Below, in pieces: positions 11,826-22,720 of a stretch of 64,000 bases of DNA; within the stretch, counting starts at the first letter, position 1; the number at the start of each line of letters is the position of its first letter. The notes below the pieces were generated by a model that did not search any database, was not told where the DNA came from, and saw only the letters and a program-made list of their open reading frames with translations. This DNA is from Cercophora sp. LCS_1 (Eukaryota > Ascomycota > Sordariomycetes > Sordariales > Lasiosphaeriaceae). The stretch is taken from positions 167,423 to 231,422 of the forward strand of contig JAPZLL010000034.1 of assembly GCA_036250225.1 (NCBI GenBank). Direction: 5' to 3'. A program made the translations under genes and the position numbers.

Positions 11826-13013
11826 TATCTGTCTACAGGACGGTCAGCACACATTCACGCTGAAGGTTCTCAAAAACGTAGTGAAGAAGAGGCAAAGTCA
11901 GTCGAAAGATGAAAAGGCTTTATAGGTATCCACATAGGTGAATTCAGCATTAGCATGGAATATAAAGAGTTGCATCATATTGCCATGGTGTTGATCGTCG
12001 CAGAAGACGTCAAAGAGAGTTTTTGTTCCTACCTTTCAAGATCTCAAGCCTCGGTGCGACCAGTTGAACTGATCGCGCTGGTGCCTACACTCATCAACTG
12101 TTAGTTCGCGATAGGAGGCTCGTATTGTGTGTTGGCAGTATCGCGTTTTGCAGTGGTTCAGCAACTGATTGTCCGTCATGGGGTATCGGTATTGGAATGA
12201 AAATATTCGACATCATATGCGGTGGGAGAGGCGGAAGGATGGGGGCCATACAGAGAGTTCGAGCTACCGGCTGGTACTGCAAATTGTTAGCCACGAGTCC
12301 AGGACATACAAGGCTGACAAGGCGCGGAAATGTATAGGATCAGTCATGTCGTTTGGCTTGACGGTGTCTATCACCATAAATTGGTCTGATAGGGGCGACA
12401 CGAATTGTTCATCATTTCGTGGTTGCGTTGGGGAAGAGGGAAAGAGGACTGCTTACCATACCAGCCGTCTCGGCGAAGAGGCATCAATCGATGCTGCGCA
12501 TTGCGAACGGAGCATGCGCGTTGTGGAAGAGGAAGTGGGAGAAGAAGAAGCGCGTCGCGAAAGATATATAAAGGAAGGTCAATTTTTTCGGTGCGGAAGA
12601 ACCAAGATGGAAGCTGGCCAGAGCTTTGGATTTTTTTTCTTTCAAAGTGGGGTCCATTCTGAACCTTGGCGGCCTGGCCCACGGGTGTGGCTGGGGCGCG
12701 CCACACGCAATGCTTGAGCGGGCGGCACCATGGGATCGAAACTGCTCAAGGGTAGTATAAAGATGGGACACCCTACGGCCTCGTCGAAAGAGAGGCCTCA
12801 TTCTCGGCTCGCAATGCGCGTTAGCTTCACCCTCCGGACTCGCAGGCAACAGACTTTCCGAAGATTGTCGACATAGGACTGCGGAACATTTTGATAGGCC
12901 ACGTCCTGCATTTTTTGGCGCTGCACGAATCCAACATCAAGCCCTCATCACTCAAGCCGCCTCCATCGGCCACAGCGGGGCCACGCGCCTTCCACCAGCA
13001 ACTTGACATAATC
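11826..13013. other. Intergenic region, no supported gene
   Basis: About 1.2 kb between the SDR gene and the NC2-beta start. Frames at 12125-12717 overlap each other in several phases and look non-coding. It probably holds the SDR 3' UTR and the NC2-beta promoter. Confidence 0.5.
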
Positions 13014-13986
13014 ATGTCGGACCATGAGTTTGGAGGTCAGTGTGACCCGAGCTATGATTACAGACTTTTCTTGTTGCATTTCGGGCTTGTTTTTGGGGGG
13101 AAGATGGTGTGTTTGTGGATAAAACGCGATGTCGTGAACCGCTCCTATGCTGTGTGTATTCAAGTGAATCACGAACAATTGGAACAAAACCATGCGTCGA
13201 GGAAGCAACGAGGAAATCTAGTGGAAGCTGCCTTCGTTGCCTCTTTTTTATGTGCCCCGACATCCGAGGCTCTCCTTTATCACACTCTCGCATTGCACAT
13301 CCGCAACTTTCGATCTTGACTTTTCCCAACTAAAGCCGTCATCATGCCCCGGCTACCGGCCAGTACTAAATTCTGGGCGAACCATGATGATCCCCTTTCC
13401 AGTACTTGCAGTGCCCCGTCTTCTTGTCGCTTTGCCTAGCATCTTCTGAACTTCTGCTAACAATCTCGGCAGCTGCTGACGATCTCTCGCTCCCAAAGGG
13501 TACACACGCTCCTTCGGTCTGGCGGCGCGTAGCGTGCGGAATCATGCGGCATGATTACTGACATTGCAACAGCCACCGTCCAGAAGATTGTCAGCGAGAT
13601 CCTCCCACCATCAGCAGGTGTAGCGTTCTCCAAGGAAGCACGGGATCTCCTGATTGAATGCTGTGTGGAGTTCATCACCCTTGTCTCTTCAGAGGCGAAC
13701 GAAATCTCAGAAAAGGAGGCCAAGAAAACGATTGCCTGTGATCATATCACAAAAGCTCTTGAGCAGCTTGGCTTCTCCGACTACGTCCCTGCAGTGCTTG
13801 AAGCCGCCGCCGAACACAAGGAAGTCCAAAAGGTTCGAATCATGCCCCGCAGACAAGGCCAGCTGTTGACTTTACCAGGGACGCGAGAAGAAGGCAAATA
13901 AGTTTGAGTCCAGCGGCATGTCCCTCGAGGAGCTCGAGCGTCTTCAGGCAGAGCAGTTCGCCGCGGCTGCAGCACGGCACACATAG
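13014..13986 (+). CDS. NCB2: NC2-beta (Dr1) histone-fold transcription cofactor
   Basis: Four exons: 13014-13035, 13473-13499 (27-nt microexon), 13573-13832 and 13879-13986, giving a 138-residue protein. The N-terminus MSDHEFG plus microexon AADDLSLPK joins ATVQKIVSEILP, the standard start of the Dr1 histone fold. The fold runs to about residue 95 (ISEKEAKKTIACDHITKALEQLG), followed by a charged tail SLEELERLQAEQFAAAA. NC2-beta pairs with NC2-alpha, binds TBP on DNA and blocks TFIIA/TFIIB entry in the nucleus. Length fits the family (yeast Ncb2, 146). The first intron is 437 bp, long for this genome. The ATG at 13551 is intronic and would lose the LPK segment, so I prefer 13014. Confidence 0.9.
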
Positions 13987-14400
13987 CTGCCATGTTTCAC
14001 GGGCAGTATAGCGTATGAAACGTACATAGTGCCCAAGGGCGGCAGGGAGTTTTGTGTTCTGCATTTGCTAGGCGTTGGGCTTGTGACAGGAGAAGCGTTG
14101 CGGGGCGGATTTCTGTTGGCTACACTTCAATTGGCGAGGAGGTGGCTTGGGATCTTTAGCGAGCAGGATTACGGCGAAATGAGACGGGCGCTGTGGTTTC
14201 TCAGAATCCAAGTCATGCCTGTGCGGACTGAAAGGGCTCAGCATCCAGTTCTGGAGCTGGTCAACTCAACACCACAGCACGAATAGGGGCATATCTAGGA
14301 TAATACAAGCTCTATGGTGGATTACCCTCACACTAATATGTACAACACCAGACGATGGCAAAACCCTTACGCGTGTGTGCGTTCTATGGTCAAGGGGGAT
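13987..14400. other. Convergent 3' spacer
   Basis: A 414-bp spacer between the convergent NC2-beta and mitochondrial-protein genes. An 85-codon frame (14029-14286) has no recognisable domain and most likely lies in 3' UTR. I see nothing else in it. Confidence 0.5.
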
Positions 14401-15046
14401 TTAGTATCCCTCCTTACCCCACTTGTTGTATTTCTCGTGGAGGCTCTGTTCAACATCAGCTTTGTTGTTCGCAGATCCCGCCGAAGCGAGGAGGAGGGAC
14501 GTAGAACAGTCCAGGGATACGCACCTTGGGGAGGTTGACGTCGGGAACGACCACAACGTTGACAGCGCTGGGTGCATCCTTGGGGGCGGCGCTAGCATCA
14601 CCGCCGGGGTGATACTGGTACTTGCCCTCACCAGAGCCCGTCTCCCACGGCATGCTGCCCTTGGCGACGGCCACGGGGCTCTCGGAGGTTGACTTGGTGG
14701 GGCTGCGGCCTGTTGCGCAATGCGAGTCAGCGCATCAGCCAGTTTGCCTCTTGAAGGCGAGCTTACCGAAGTAGAAACCGGCACCAGCGAGTGCGGCAAC
14801 CATGACACCACCCAGGATCTGCGTTGAGTGTCAGCCATAACTTCGACCACCTCCAAAGCATCATCAAACGCCCAATGTATTCCCGGAGAACCCGTTGTTC
14901 GGGAATTCGAGGAGCATCTCGGGCTTGTGGATATGACGCACCGCGATCTCGGGGTTCTTCTTGGTTTCGCTCTTGAGGGCCTCCTCGCCAGTGGTCAACC
15001 GGCGGGCGGTGGTGGTAAAAGCGCGGCGGGCGACGAAGGATGCCAT
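14401..15046 (-). CDS. Small mitochondrial single-pass membrane protein, unknown function
   Basis: Four exons on the minus strand: 15046-14870, 14818-14767, 14709-14525, 14445-14401; about 152 residues. The N-terminus MASFVARRAFTTTARRLTTG is rich in Arg, Ala and Thr with no acidic residue, a good mitochondrial presequence. One hydrophobic segment near residues 59-76 (LGILGGVMVAALAGAGFYFG) is a likely inner-membrane helix and is encoded across the first splice junction. A polar Gly/Ser/Pro region follows, then NVVVVPDVNLPK and the tail SLHEKYNKWGKEGY. I do not recognise a named family; it resembles conserved but uncharacterised fungal mitochondrial proteins, possibly a respiratory-complex accessory factor (inference). 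The first intron uses GTTTGA, a weak donor. Confidence 0.8.
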
Positions 15047-16006
15047 TCTGATCGAGTTGTGCCGGTGGCTCTAAACGTGGAGTGGATTTGAGCTGGTAGC
15101 TTGGTGAACTGCGGGTATGAAGCTTTCCAGATGTGATGGTACGACTTTCGTCAGAACCAAGCTTAGAGCTTGGCATACCTTACCTAAGCAAGTGGTCCGA
15201 TTGGCCAATCAGCTTCACGTGCACCACCAGCTGTCGCCGGCTGTCGGCTTCCTTTCGGCGTGCCGGATGGCAAAGGGGGGGAAGTGGAGAGAGGCAAGGA
15301 TCCGGTTTGTACCTGCATTCACCTGGGAACGCTAGAAATTCAAGAGGCAGATCAAGCTACAAAAGTACATCAATCGAAAGTCTCCTGAGTTGCTATTTTC
15401 AGTCAACCATGATGCTACGGATATATTCGTGCTGGAAGTTCGCGCTTGGAGAGAATCGGTGCCGCTGGCACGCCGCCCTGTCCAGGTTCTCCCCCACCAA
15501 GGTTAGTGTGCTCGGCTCCCGCAAAAGAAATGAGCGGCGCAGGGGCCAGCGAGAGCCCGCGGGTCCTCCACCACCGCGCAAAAGAAACCATTTCCAACCG
15601 CCTTGATTCACCTTGAGAAAGGGGAGGCGCAACATCCCTCTTTGCCCCCAACTCTTCGTCTCTCTCTTCATCCCCCACCACTCTGTCGCCATTCTCTTCT
15701 CGCGCTCCTTTTCTCAACAATACCGTGACAGCATATCAAACTTGCTTGATAAGCCGGTTCATGTGGAGCGAACCGTCATTTGTGTGACGCGCTTTGACCT
15801 CGATCGAACGGCCACGACCACGCCTCCGAGACAAACGGAGCTTCTCCTCTTTCCTGTTCCAGAGATCAACGGCTTTTCGCCGCTTCCACCGCAGTCGCTC
15901 TCTTCCGTCAATTCGCCATGTCGGGTCGTGCATAAGGATATCGTCGATCGAGTTACCAAACCAGCTCACAGCTTGGGTCCGGTCGCCCCAGAGTACTTAA
16001 GCCGCG
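15047..16006. other. Divergent promoter region and 5' leader
   Basis: A 960-bp spacer between the divergent mitochondrial-protein and palmitoyltransferase genes. The right third is pyrimidine-rich (CTCTTCATCC type), typical of a fungal 5' leader. A frame at 15613-16062 overlaps the start of the next gene in another phase and is not supported as a gene. Confidence 0.5.
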
Positions 16007-18081
16007 ATGGTCTCTCCGGAGGCAGCGGCGCGAGCGGCCTCTCCGTCCAGCCAGGACGATAGTTTTCCTCAATACCCTCAGTCCGACGCGCGAGGCCCAC
16101 CGAGCATCATATCGTCACGAATGACAGACATTGCGACGGACGATGGGGGAGAGTCCGATGCACCAAGAGGAGGAGTCGCTGGGAGCCAAAGGCGAAGCGG
16201 GTTTTATCATTCGGATGCGTCGCGGCCCGGGACTGCCCGTACGGGCATTTCCTCCAGAGGGCCACCCCAACCCCTGCGGCGCGGGCTTTCTGGGAAGAGA
16301 ATAAGCGGCACTGGGAGCACGTCGGGCACGCCCTTGGGACAACGTCCCGCCAGTGCGGCAAGTCGAAGCCATGTCCCCTCGCTGACATCGCATGCCTTCT
16401 TCCGCCCTATGAGTTCGCAACGACTCCAAGCCCAGCGAGGCGCAACAAGACCGCCGACTCTGCATCGACCCCAGGTATCGTCAACACAGAGCGCTCTGAG
16501 AGAAGATATCGACGCCGCAGTACGGCAAAGCGTCATCTCGAACCCCGGCGGTATTGGGGCGCATCTGGCTAGTGAGCCTGAAACACGTCCACCGCCCTCG
16601 AGAGGCACCGAAATGACCGAGATGGAAACCGTGGACCGCATCACGGCGAATACCAGCCCTACTCACGGGCATTATGCAACCACCAGCATAGCCGACAGTG
16701 TCCGCCCGCTGCAGAGGAAGCAACCAGACGGGAGAAACCTCACAGTCAGAGTGGATAAGAATCCGAAAGGGGGGAACCTCCCGACTCCTGTTCGAACGCC
16801 TCGCTCATTCAGGTCAAGCTTCCTGATGCCAGCAACACAAACAGGCTCAAACCGGGAGATCCAAGGCGGGGAAAAGCTGGAGTCAGTTGCTTCCTCGCCT
16901 CAACTTCCGCCAGATAACCAAGAGAGCAAACAACCTACCAAGAAGGAAAAGATCAAGTCCAAGTTTGGCTATAACTACCAGTATTTTGAAGGCAATACAG
17001 TGTTTTGCCTCGGTGGTCGGTTACAAAACGCCAAACACCGCCCTGTCAACATAGCAACAGGGTCTTTTGTTGTCATTCCAGCGATTTTATTTTTTGTTTT
17101 TTCAGCGCCGTGGATTTGGCACCACATTTCACCAGCGATACCCATATCATTTGCCTACGTTTTTTACATTTGCATATCCTCTTTTCTCCATGCATCCAGC
17201 TCTGATCCCGGAGTAAGTCAAGGAATTCGTCTGGATCCTCAAAATGCTAACGCTCATGGCAGATTCTCCCCCGAAACGTGCACCGCTTCCCACCGCCCGA
17301 AGAGAATGAAGATCCTCTTCGACTAGGCCCCCCAACTACCGACTGGACCCTCGTCAAATCCTCGGAGAAGTCCACGGCTGCCATGGAGGTGCCGACCAAG
17401 TACTGCAAGACTTGCAACCTATGGCGCCCGCCGCGCGCTCATCACTGCCGCCTATGCGACAACTGCGTGGAAACCCAGGATCACCACTGTGTGTGGCTGA
17501 ACAACTGTGTTGGCCGCCGCAACTACCGCTACTTCTTCGCGTTCATCAGTTCGGCCAGCTTGCTTGGTCTCTACCTCTCGGGCGCTTCGCTAGCACAGCT
17601 CCTCGTCTATGCAAAGCATGAGAACGTATCGTTCAGCAGCGCAATCGGGCATTTCCGTGTGCCATTCGCCATGTTTGTCTACGGATTTGTTGGCTTCCTC
17701 TACCCTGCCTCATTGATGGGATACCACGTGTTTCTCATGGCTAGGGGCGAGACAACACGCGAGTATCTAAACTCGCACAAGTTTTTGAAGAAGGACCGAT
17801 ATAGGGCATTCACACAAGGAAGTTGGATCATCAACTGGTTCATTGTGCTTTGTCGGCCAAGGCCGCCAACGTACTACGGGTTTAAGGGCGGGTATGTCGC
17901 AGGCGATCAGCGGTTCGGCAGTGGAAAAAAAAGCGAGGCCGCCAAACAGCAGACCCAAGGGCGGGAAGAGGGCAAGGATGGAATGGAAATGCAAGATGTC
18001 AAGGGCGGAAACCAAGGGTTCATGGGGCCCGTGGCTTTGAGGGGAAACGGTGCATCCCAAAATCCTGGAACGATGGTGTAG
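16007..18081 (+). CDS. ERF2: DHHC protein S-palmitoyltransferase, Erf2 type
   Basis: Two exons, 16007-17212 and 17263-18081, give about 674 residues. The first ~310 residues are Ser/Pro/Arg-rich and disordered. FGYNYQYFEGNTVFCLGGR leads into two membrane helices near residues 345-395. Exon 2 holds the Cys-rich domain (YCKTCNLWRPPRAHHC, then DHHCVWLNNCVGRRNYRYF) with the catalytic DHHC, two more helices, and a TTRE motif. A charged tail of ~90 residues ends the protein. Erf2 with Erf4 palmitoylates Ras-type and other proteins at the ER/Golgi. The 50-bp intron falls right after the SSDPG motif that normally precedes ILPRN. The N-terminal extension is much longer than in yeast (Erf2, 359), as is common in filamentous fungi. 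Confidence 0.93.
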
Positions 18082-18796
18082 ACCAGACGGGTTGGTAAGC
18101 GTTCGACATTCCCTTGGATGCCATGCATAGATCTTGTTCCCGTGTTTTCTTTGTTTTTACCGTCTGTCTTACTATGATGAGCCTTTTTTTTTGTTGTTGT
18201 TCACGACGAGCTGTTTGATGAAGGTCGTCGTCCATACAGCCAATTAGAGTCGCGAGAGAAAGGGGTTGAACGGTCCCAAGCCAGGACATTTGACCCTCTC
18301 TCTGGTACTGTACATAATGTTTGGTTTCACATTATACCCGTTTGTCGTTGGGGAGTGTAAGTAGGAGTGCAGAAATACATGGTTGGCAACACCAGACTAT
18401 GGTTTTTTTTTTTTTTTTCAGAAGTCCCGCCTACCAGGATTGTCAGACTATACATTCGGTAGATAGGCCACACGACGAGACTCAGCAGCTTAGGAATCAC
18501 GTACGATGCCTTGAAAGATTTCAACGGCTGCTCGAGTGCATCCAATGCGACCCGATTGCCTGCTCCAACACCCACAGTTTTAAGCCCCCCACAACAAGTT
18601 GTAGACAAGCTGTAGAAAATAATCATACCCAATAACCATCGACTTATAATATATGTACGTAGTTCTCACCGACATCTATACTTGCCGTCGTGGTTGTTGT
18701 CGTTCTTCCGACATTAGCAACTTTTACTTTTCGATGTTAAATCCAGAATTGTCGTGACGCAAAAACTGGGCCCAAGCGGAACTCCGACCCGCAACC
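18082..18796. other. Intergenic region, no supported gene
   Basis: A 715-bp spacer with T-rich stretches, including a 16-17 nt poly-T near 18402-18418. It probably holds the ERF2 3' UTR and the TYW3 promoter. I see no gene here. Confidence 0.5.
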
Positions 18797-19790
18797 ATGA
18801 AAACGCTTCCCACCCCAACGGAGGTCTTTACCAGAAGAAAGGCCGAGATAATCGCCAAATTATCAGTTCCCGACGAGGAATACGCCGATGCGTCACCAAA
18901 GGGTTCGGTCGACGCCGGCATCCGCCAGCTCATTGACGAGCTCAACCGGCAGGAGGGCCTAGTCACCACCAGCAGTTGCGCGGGTCGGGTTAGCGTTTAC
19001 CTGGAGGGTCGGAAATCCTCAACCTCCGAGGTTGCAGATGGTGCAGAGGACAGAGTCCAGAGCTCGGCGGGCGGGAAGGGTGGCGGAGAGTGGCTCTACG
19101 TCTCGCATGACCCCTTGGATGAGCTTGATTCGGGATCACGATATGCGGAGGTGTTTGGCGTCAGAGTAGATGCCAGTTCAGCGGTGGCTGCTGGTGCGGT
19201 GGATTTGTCGGAGAAGAGGCTGATCCACTTCAAGTTTGAGCCCATGGTAGGATTCCATCTTTCATGATACAGATATGAGAGGAGCTAACATGAAGTTGCA
19301 GATCCTTCACGTTCTTACCGCATCCCTCGAACATGCCCAACTTGTCATTCAAGCCGGCATGGAGGCTGGCTTCCGAGAGTCAGGGGCCGTGGGTATTCTT
19401 GCCCGGCGGCCAGAGGAGACCGCGATGCCAATGGTCGCTGTGCGGTCCATGGGGTTAGCTTTCGAATCTGTGATAGGAGTTGAGACGGAGGACGCAGAGG
19501 GTGGTTCCAAGCGGGTTTGCATTGTCGATAACTCGGGCTACTTGACAATGCTCGCCCAGATTGCAAACAAACGGTTTGCAGAAAACCAGAAGCGTGTAGC
19601 TCGCTTCCAGACTGCCTTGAAGGCGGCGTTCATGCCCAAGAAACCACCCGGATGGGAAGATGCCGAGACGAGAAAGGAGCGCAAGCGACAGGAAGGGCTC
19701 CGGCGCAAGGACGAGTTGAAGAGCAGGACCAAGCCAACAGAGGAGGGATTAGATCTCGGCGTCGTTCTTCAGGAACCTGATGTCCTCTAA
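18797..19790 (+). CDS. TYW3: tRNA wybutosine-synthesizing protein 3
   Basis: Two exons, 18797-19246 and 19302-19790, about 312 residues. TYW3 is an AdoMet-dependent methyltransferase acting in wybutosine formation at position 37 of tRNA-Phe in the cytosol. Visible family signatures are the N-terminal FTRRKAEIIAKL helix, TTSSCAGRVSVY (family SSCSGR), GGGEWLYVSHDP, LIHFKFEPM joined across the intron to ILHVLTASLEHAQ, and AGFRESGAVGI. The C-terminal ~80 residues are basic and lysine/arginine-rich, beyond the catalytic core. It is a stand-alone protein rather than the fused TYW forms seen in plants. The intron is 55 bp with phase 0. Confidence 0.92.
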
Positions 19791-20031
19791 CATATCAAGG
19801 ATACCGTGGCCAAGCCTGATTTAACTAGCAACACCAGCGTCCCGACGAATAAAAGTCACCCGTAGTCTGTTGGTATCATGGCCGCCGGCCAACGAACTTC
19901 AAAGCTTGTCGTCCATGATCAGATTGTCCCCGTCTATGCAGCTTTTATCCCGAAGCTCCCCCGTGCCCCAGCGTATGATACAATTAACAATGCCCACCCG
20001 GACCCTTAAAGTGTAAGCCCCTTCCGGCCAC

Positions 20032-20634
20032 CTAGCTCGCAGCTTTGTCAACCCAGCCCTTCTCCAGCCTCCTCACCTCCTCCTTGAACGCCTCCACCTC
20101 TTTCCAGCAGTCCAATGGCCGTCTGTCGTGCTCCCGCAGGCAGCGAACCACCTCACTGCGCGCAGCCTCGAGACTATCGGGCAACTGTCGGACATTCTTG
20201 CGCTCATCCAGTTGGGCGCGCAGCGCCTCGACCTCCTTCGACACAGTGTATCGAGTTATCCCGCCCTTGAGTGACTCGTCCGCCTCCGCCGCCTCAGACA
20301 ACTTCTGCTGTGCCTCCTTGAGGGCCTGAGCCTCCTCGGCGCGGATACGCTTGAGCTCAGCTGCGACGCGGGTCTGGACCTCGAGTTCGAGCGCTTGTTG
20401 GCGGGAGACGTCGGTCTGTGCAAGTTTGAATGTCAGAAAATGCTTCGTGGTTGTTTAGCTAGTATTTCTCGAACCTCGGGGCTGGACTGAAGAGCAGAGT
20501 TGAGGTCGCGGGAGGTTGAGCTGGAGAGCGGCGTTAGCTTGCATTCTGGAAAGATTGAGAGCTCGGGGGGAACCTTACAGATGCCACACCTCCGGAGCAG
20601 AGCCCGGGGCTGGCCGGGAGAAGCCAGAACCCAT
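20032..20634 (-). CDS. MIC19: MICOS complex subunit Mic19
   Basis: Three exons on the minus strand: 20634-20579, 20520-20475, 20415-20032; about 161 residues. The start MGSGFSRP has the Gly2/Ser context of an N-myristoylated protein. A coiled-coil stretch rich in Glu, Gln, Arg and Ala follows (TDVSRQQALELEVQTR onward). The C-terminus VRCLREHDRRPLDCWKEVEAF carries the CX10C of the CHCH-like domain. Mic19 (Aim13 in yeast) sits in the mitochondrial intermembrane space and helps shape cristae junctions with Mic60. The first intron is 58 nt with a GTAAGG donor and GCTAACG branch site. Exon 1-2 boundaries are the least certain part; the family call from exon 3 is strong. Confidence 0.88.
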
Positions 20635-21599
20635 GATGTAGGTGGTCAATTGAACGCTTTGCTGGGCTGGGCTGCTCCGCTCTGGTTCTGGTGCGGAGTT
20701 TCGAGTCAATCGGTCGTTTGCACTGGCGGACCAAGTTCGTGATGCCCGGCTCGCCGGTTCCTGGCGTTGAATTCCCGCGCCAATGGAAAATTCCGGGCAG
20801 GGATTAGAGCTGTGCGCCGCACCGTGCTGGCACGGACCAACCACCAGCCTTGTTGGTGCAAAATTGAACCTATCAAGGTTGTGCCCTTGCTCCCGGATCC
20901 AAGTTTGTCCCAGCACGTGTCGAAAGCTCAAAATGCCACACCTTGACTCTTGATTGCCTTGTTTACGGTCTTGGGCACACGGGCAAGCAAATCCTCAGAG
21001 CACGGAGCCAACACCAACAAGATCGCTGTCCATATTCGCCCGGAATTTGATCACCGATCGCTTGTCCAGTCTCCGTCATTCTCAGACCATCACCAGAAAA
21101 GTCTCCGTTGGTGCGCCATTTGAGGACCTGCAAACAATCTCAGATGCTACGAAGGTGCTCGCTGAGGACCCCGGTATTCCAGGTCCCTGACGGTACTGCG
21201 TGCATAATGGTACCGCAGGATAAACGACGCGAAGCTGCCAATCTACTGGCAGCGACTGCTCGAGGTAGATGATCTCGGTAGGGATAACCGGAGGTGGGCC
21301 GGATCGGACTCCCGATATCTCCGGCTTCAGAGCCAGCGGCCCCCAGTCAGCACGAATGCGATGTCTAGTAGTAATCAATCTCGCTGGTCTCTGCCGCGCA
21401 CACCAGATCCAACCCAATGTCCCGAGCATCTGCGCCGACGCGCGGGCGGCCGATGATGATACCGCCGATGTAGAGAGCGTCGATTGCCCGTGTTTACTCC
21501 GACGCAACCACGTACGGCGCGGCATCACCCAGCCGGGGCGCCGCCGCGCGCAGCCAAGTCCGTCAACACATCTGCGGTTCCCGCACACCCGATTACGCG

Positions 21600-21860
21600 G
21601 AGGCACCCTGCAAACCAACCCCAAACGTTCCCGTGGCGTCCAAGCATTGCGGCCCACACAGCAGCGCGGATTGCAGGACTTCCTCGCCGCTCAGGGCGTC
21701 TACCTTGTTCCTCGCGCGCGGACACACCGGTATTCCAAGAAAACGATAGCGGATTTAGTGCTGAACTTGAACGGCGTCTCAATGCGATTATCACACAACA
21801 GATATGTAGACGTGCCAGCCGCCGACGAATGGCCTGCAGGACGCACACCACCAGAAGTTA
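21600..21860 (+). pseudogene. Decayed coding fragment, copy A of an inverted pair
   Basis: A stretch of about 90 codons includes the peptide TPVFQENDSGFSAELERRLNAIITQQ. It aligns with the minus-strand segment near 22550-22720, which reads TPVSQEAYDDQFVATLEQHLDAVITEQ. Underlying DNA is clearly related but far from identical (roughly 70% over about 100 bp by eye). The surrounding frame shows no start and no intact flanking domain. Family unknown. Confidence 0.45.
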
Positions 21861-22469
21861 AAGAGAAGCGCGAGGCCGAGTTGAAGGCGCTGGACGAGGG
21901 TGAGGGCAGCAACAATGATGGCGACGAAGGCAAAGGTGGTAATAATATTGGCTAGCCCGGGGGCCACCGATGTCTGCCAAGAATGTGGGGGGCAAGAGTT
22001 ACAGCAGCACGGTTAGGAAAGAAACGAGGACTAGCAGATGGTACCAACGGCCCAGGCGATGAGCTGCGGAAACGCAGGCGGGTAGAAAAGACGGATGAGA
22101 TGGAGAAGACGGCTGGCAGGAACGGCCACTTGTCGCGGAGGAAACCATACAAGAAGTGAGATCTTGGCCCAATCCTCATCTGGGTTCGCGAAGCCGCTGA
22201 AGTCGCCGCCGGCATGGAGGGCGAGGGTCAGTTCGCTCTGGTAGTAGACTTCCTCGTGCTTCCATCGCTGCCTCAGGGTCTGCTCGGAGTCCTGTTGTTG
22301 CAAGTTCGGGAGGCATCGGAATTTCACCGCACACCGCGGGCATTTCAATTTATATTTTGGACCGTAAGTATGGATAGCATGTGACTCACTCTTCCACATT
22401 TTTGGCACGTTGGGACCCCCCCCCCCCCCCATTTGAGACCACCACTACGACTTCTTACAGCTCGTAGCT

Positions 22470-22720
22470 GCGGTTGGTGAAGTTGAGGGGCAATCTCTTC
22501 TTATTCAACCCTTGCGACTTACGAGCTGGCACCGGCGATTCTTTGCCGGGCTCGATTTGCCGCTCGACAGCGTCCCGAACCATGCTGTTCTGTGATGACC
22601 GCATCGAGGTGCTGTTCAAGTGTGGCAACGAATTGGTCATCGTAGGCTTCCTGAGATACCGGTGTGCCCGCGCGAGGAACGAGGTGGGTGACGAGACACT
22701 AGGCAGCTGCATATCGAGAG
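22470..22720 (-). pseudogene. Decayed coding fragment, copy B of an inverted pair
   Basis: Minus-strand counterpart of the fragment at 21600-21860. The frame reads LVPRAGTPVSQEAYDD then LEQHLDAVITEQHGSGR and ends near a GTAAGTCG that would serve as a splice donor. Upstream in the same phase are several stops, so the gene is broken or only an exon survives. I do not recognise the family. Confidence 0.45.

Noticed and set aside
13551..13901. Single-exon NC2-beta model starting at 13551
   Set aside because: Its first residues come from intron sequence and it reads through the third intron, losing both conserved ends that the four-exon model restores.
22031..22432. Zinc-finger/bZIP-like gene on the minus strand
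   Set aside because: Only isolated patches (a CPRC pair and an acidic DEDWAKIS run) look family-like; the basic region or finger continuation is missing, so no intact gene is claimed.
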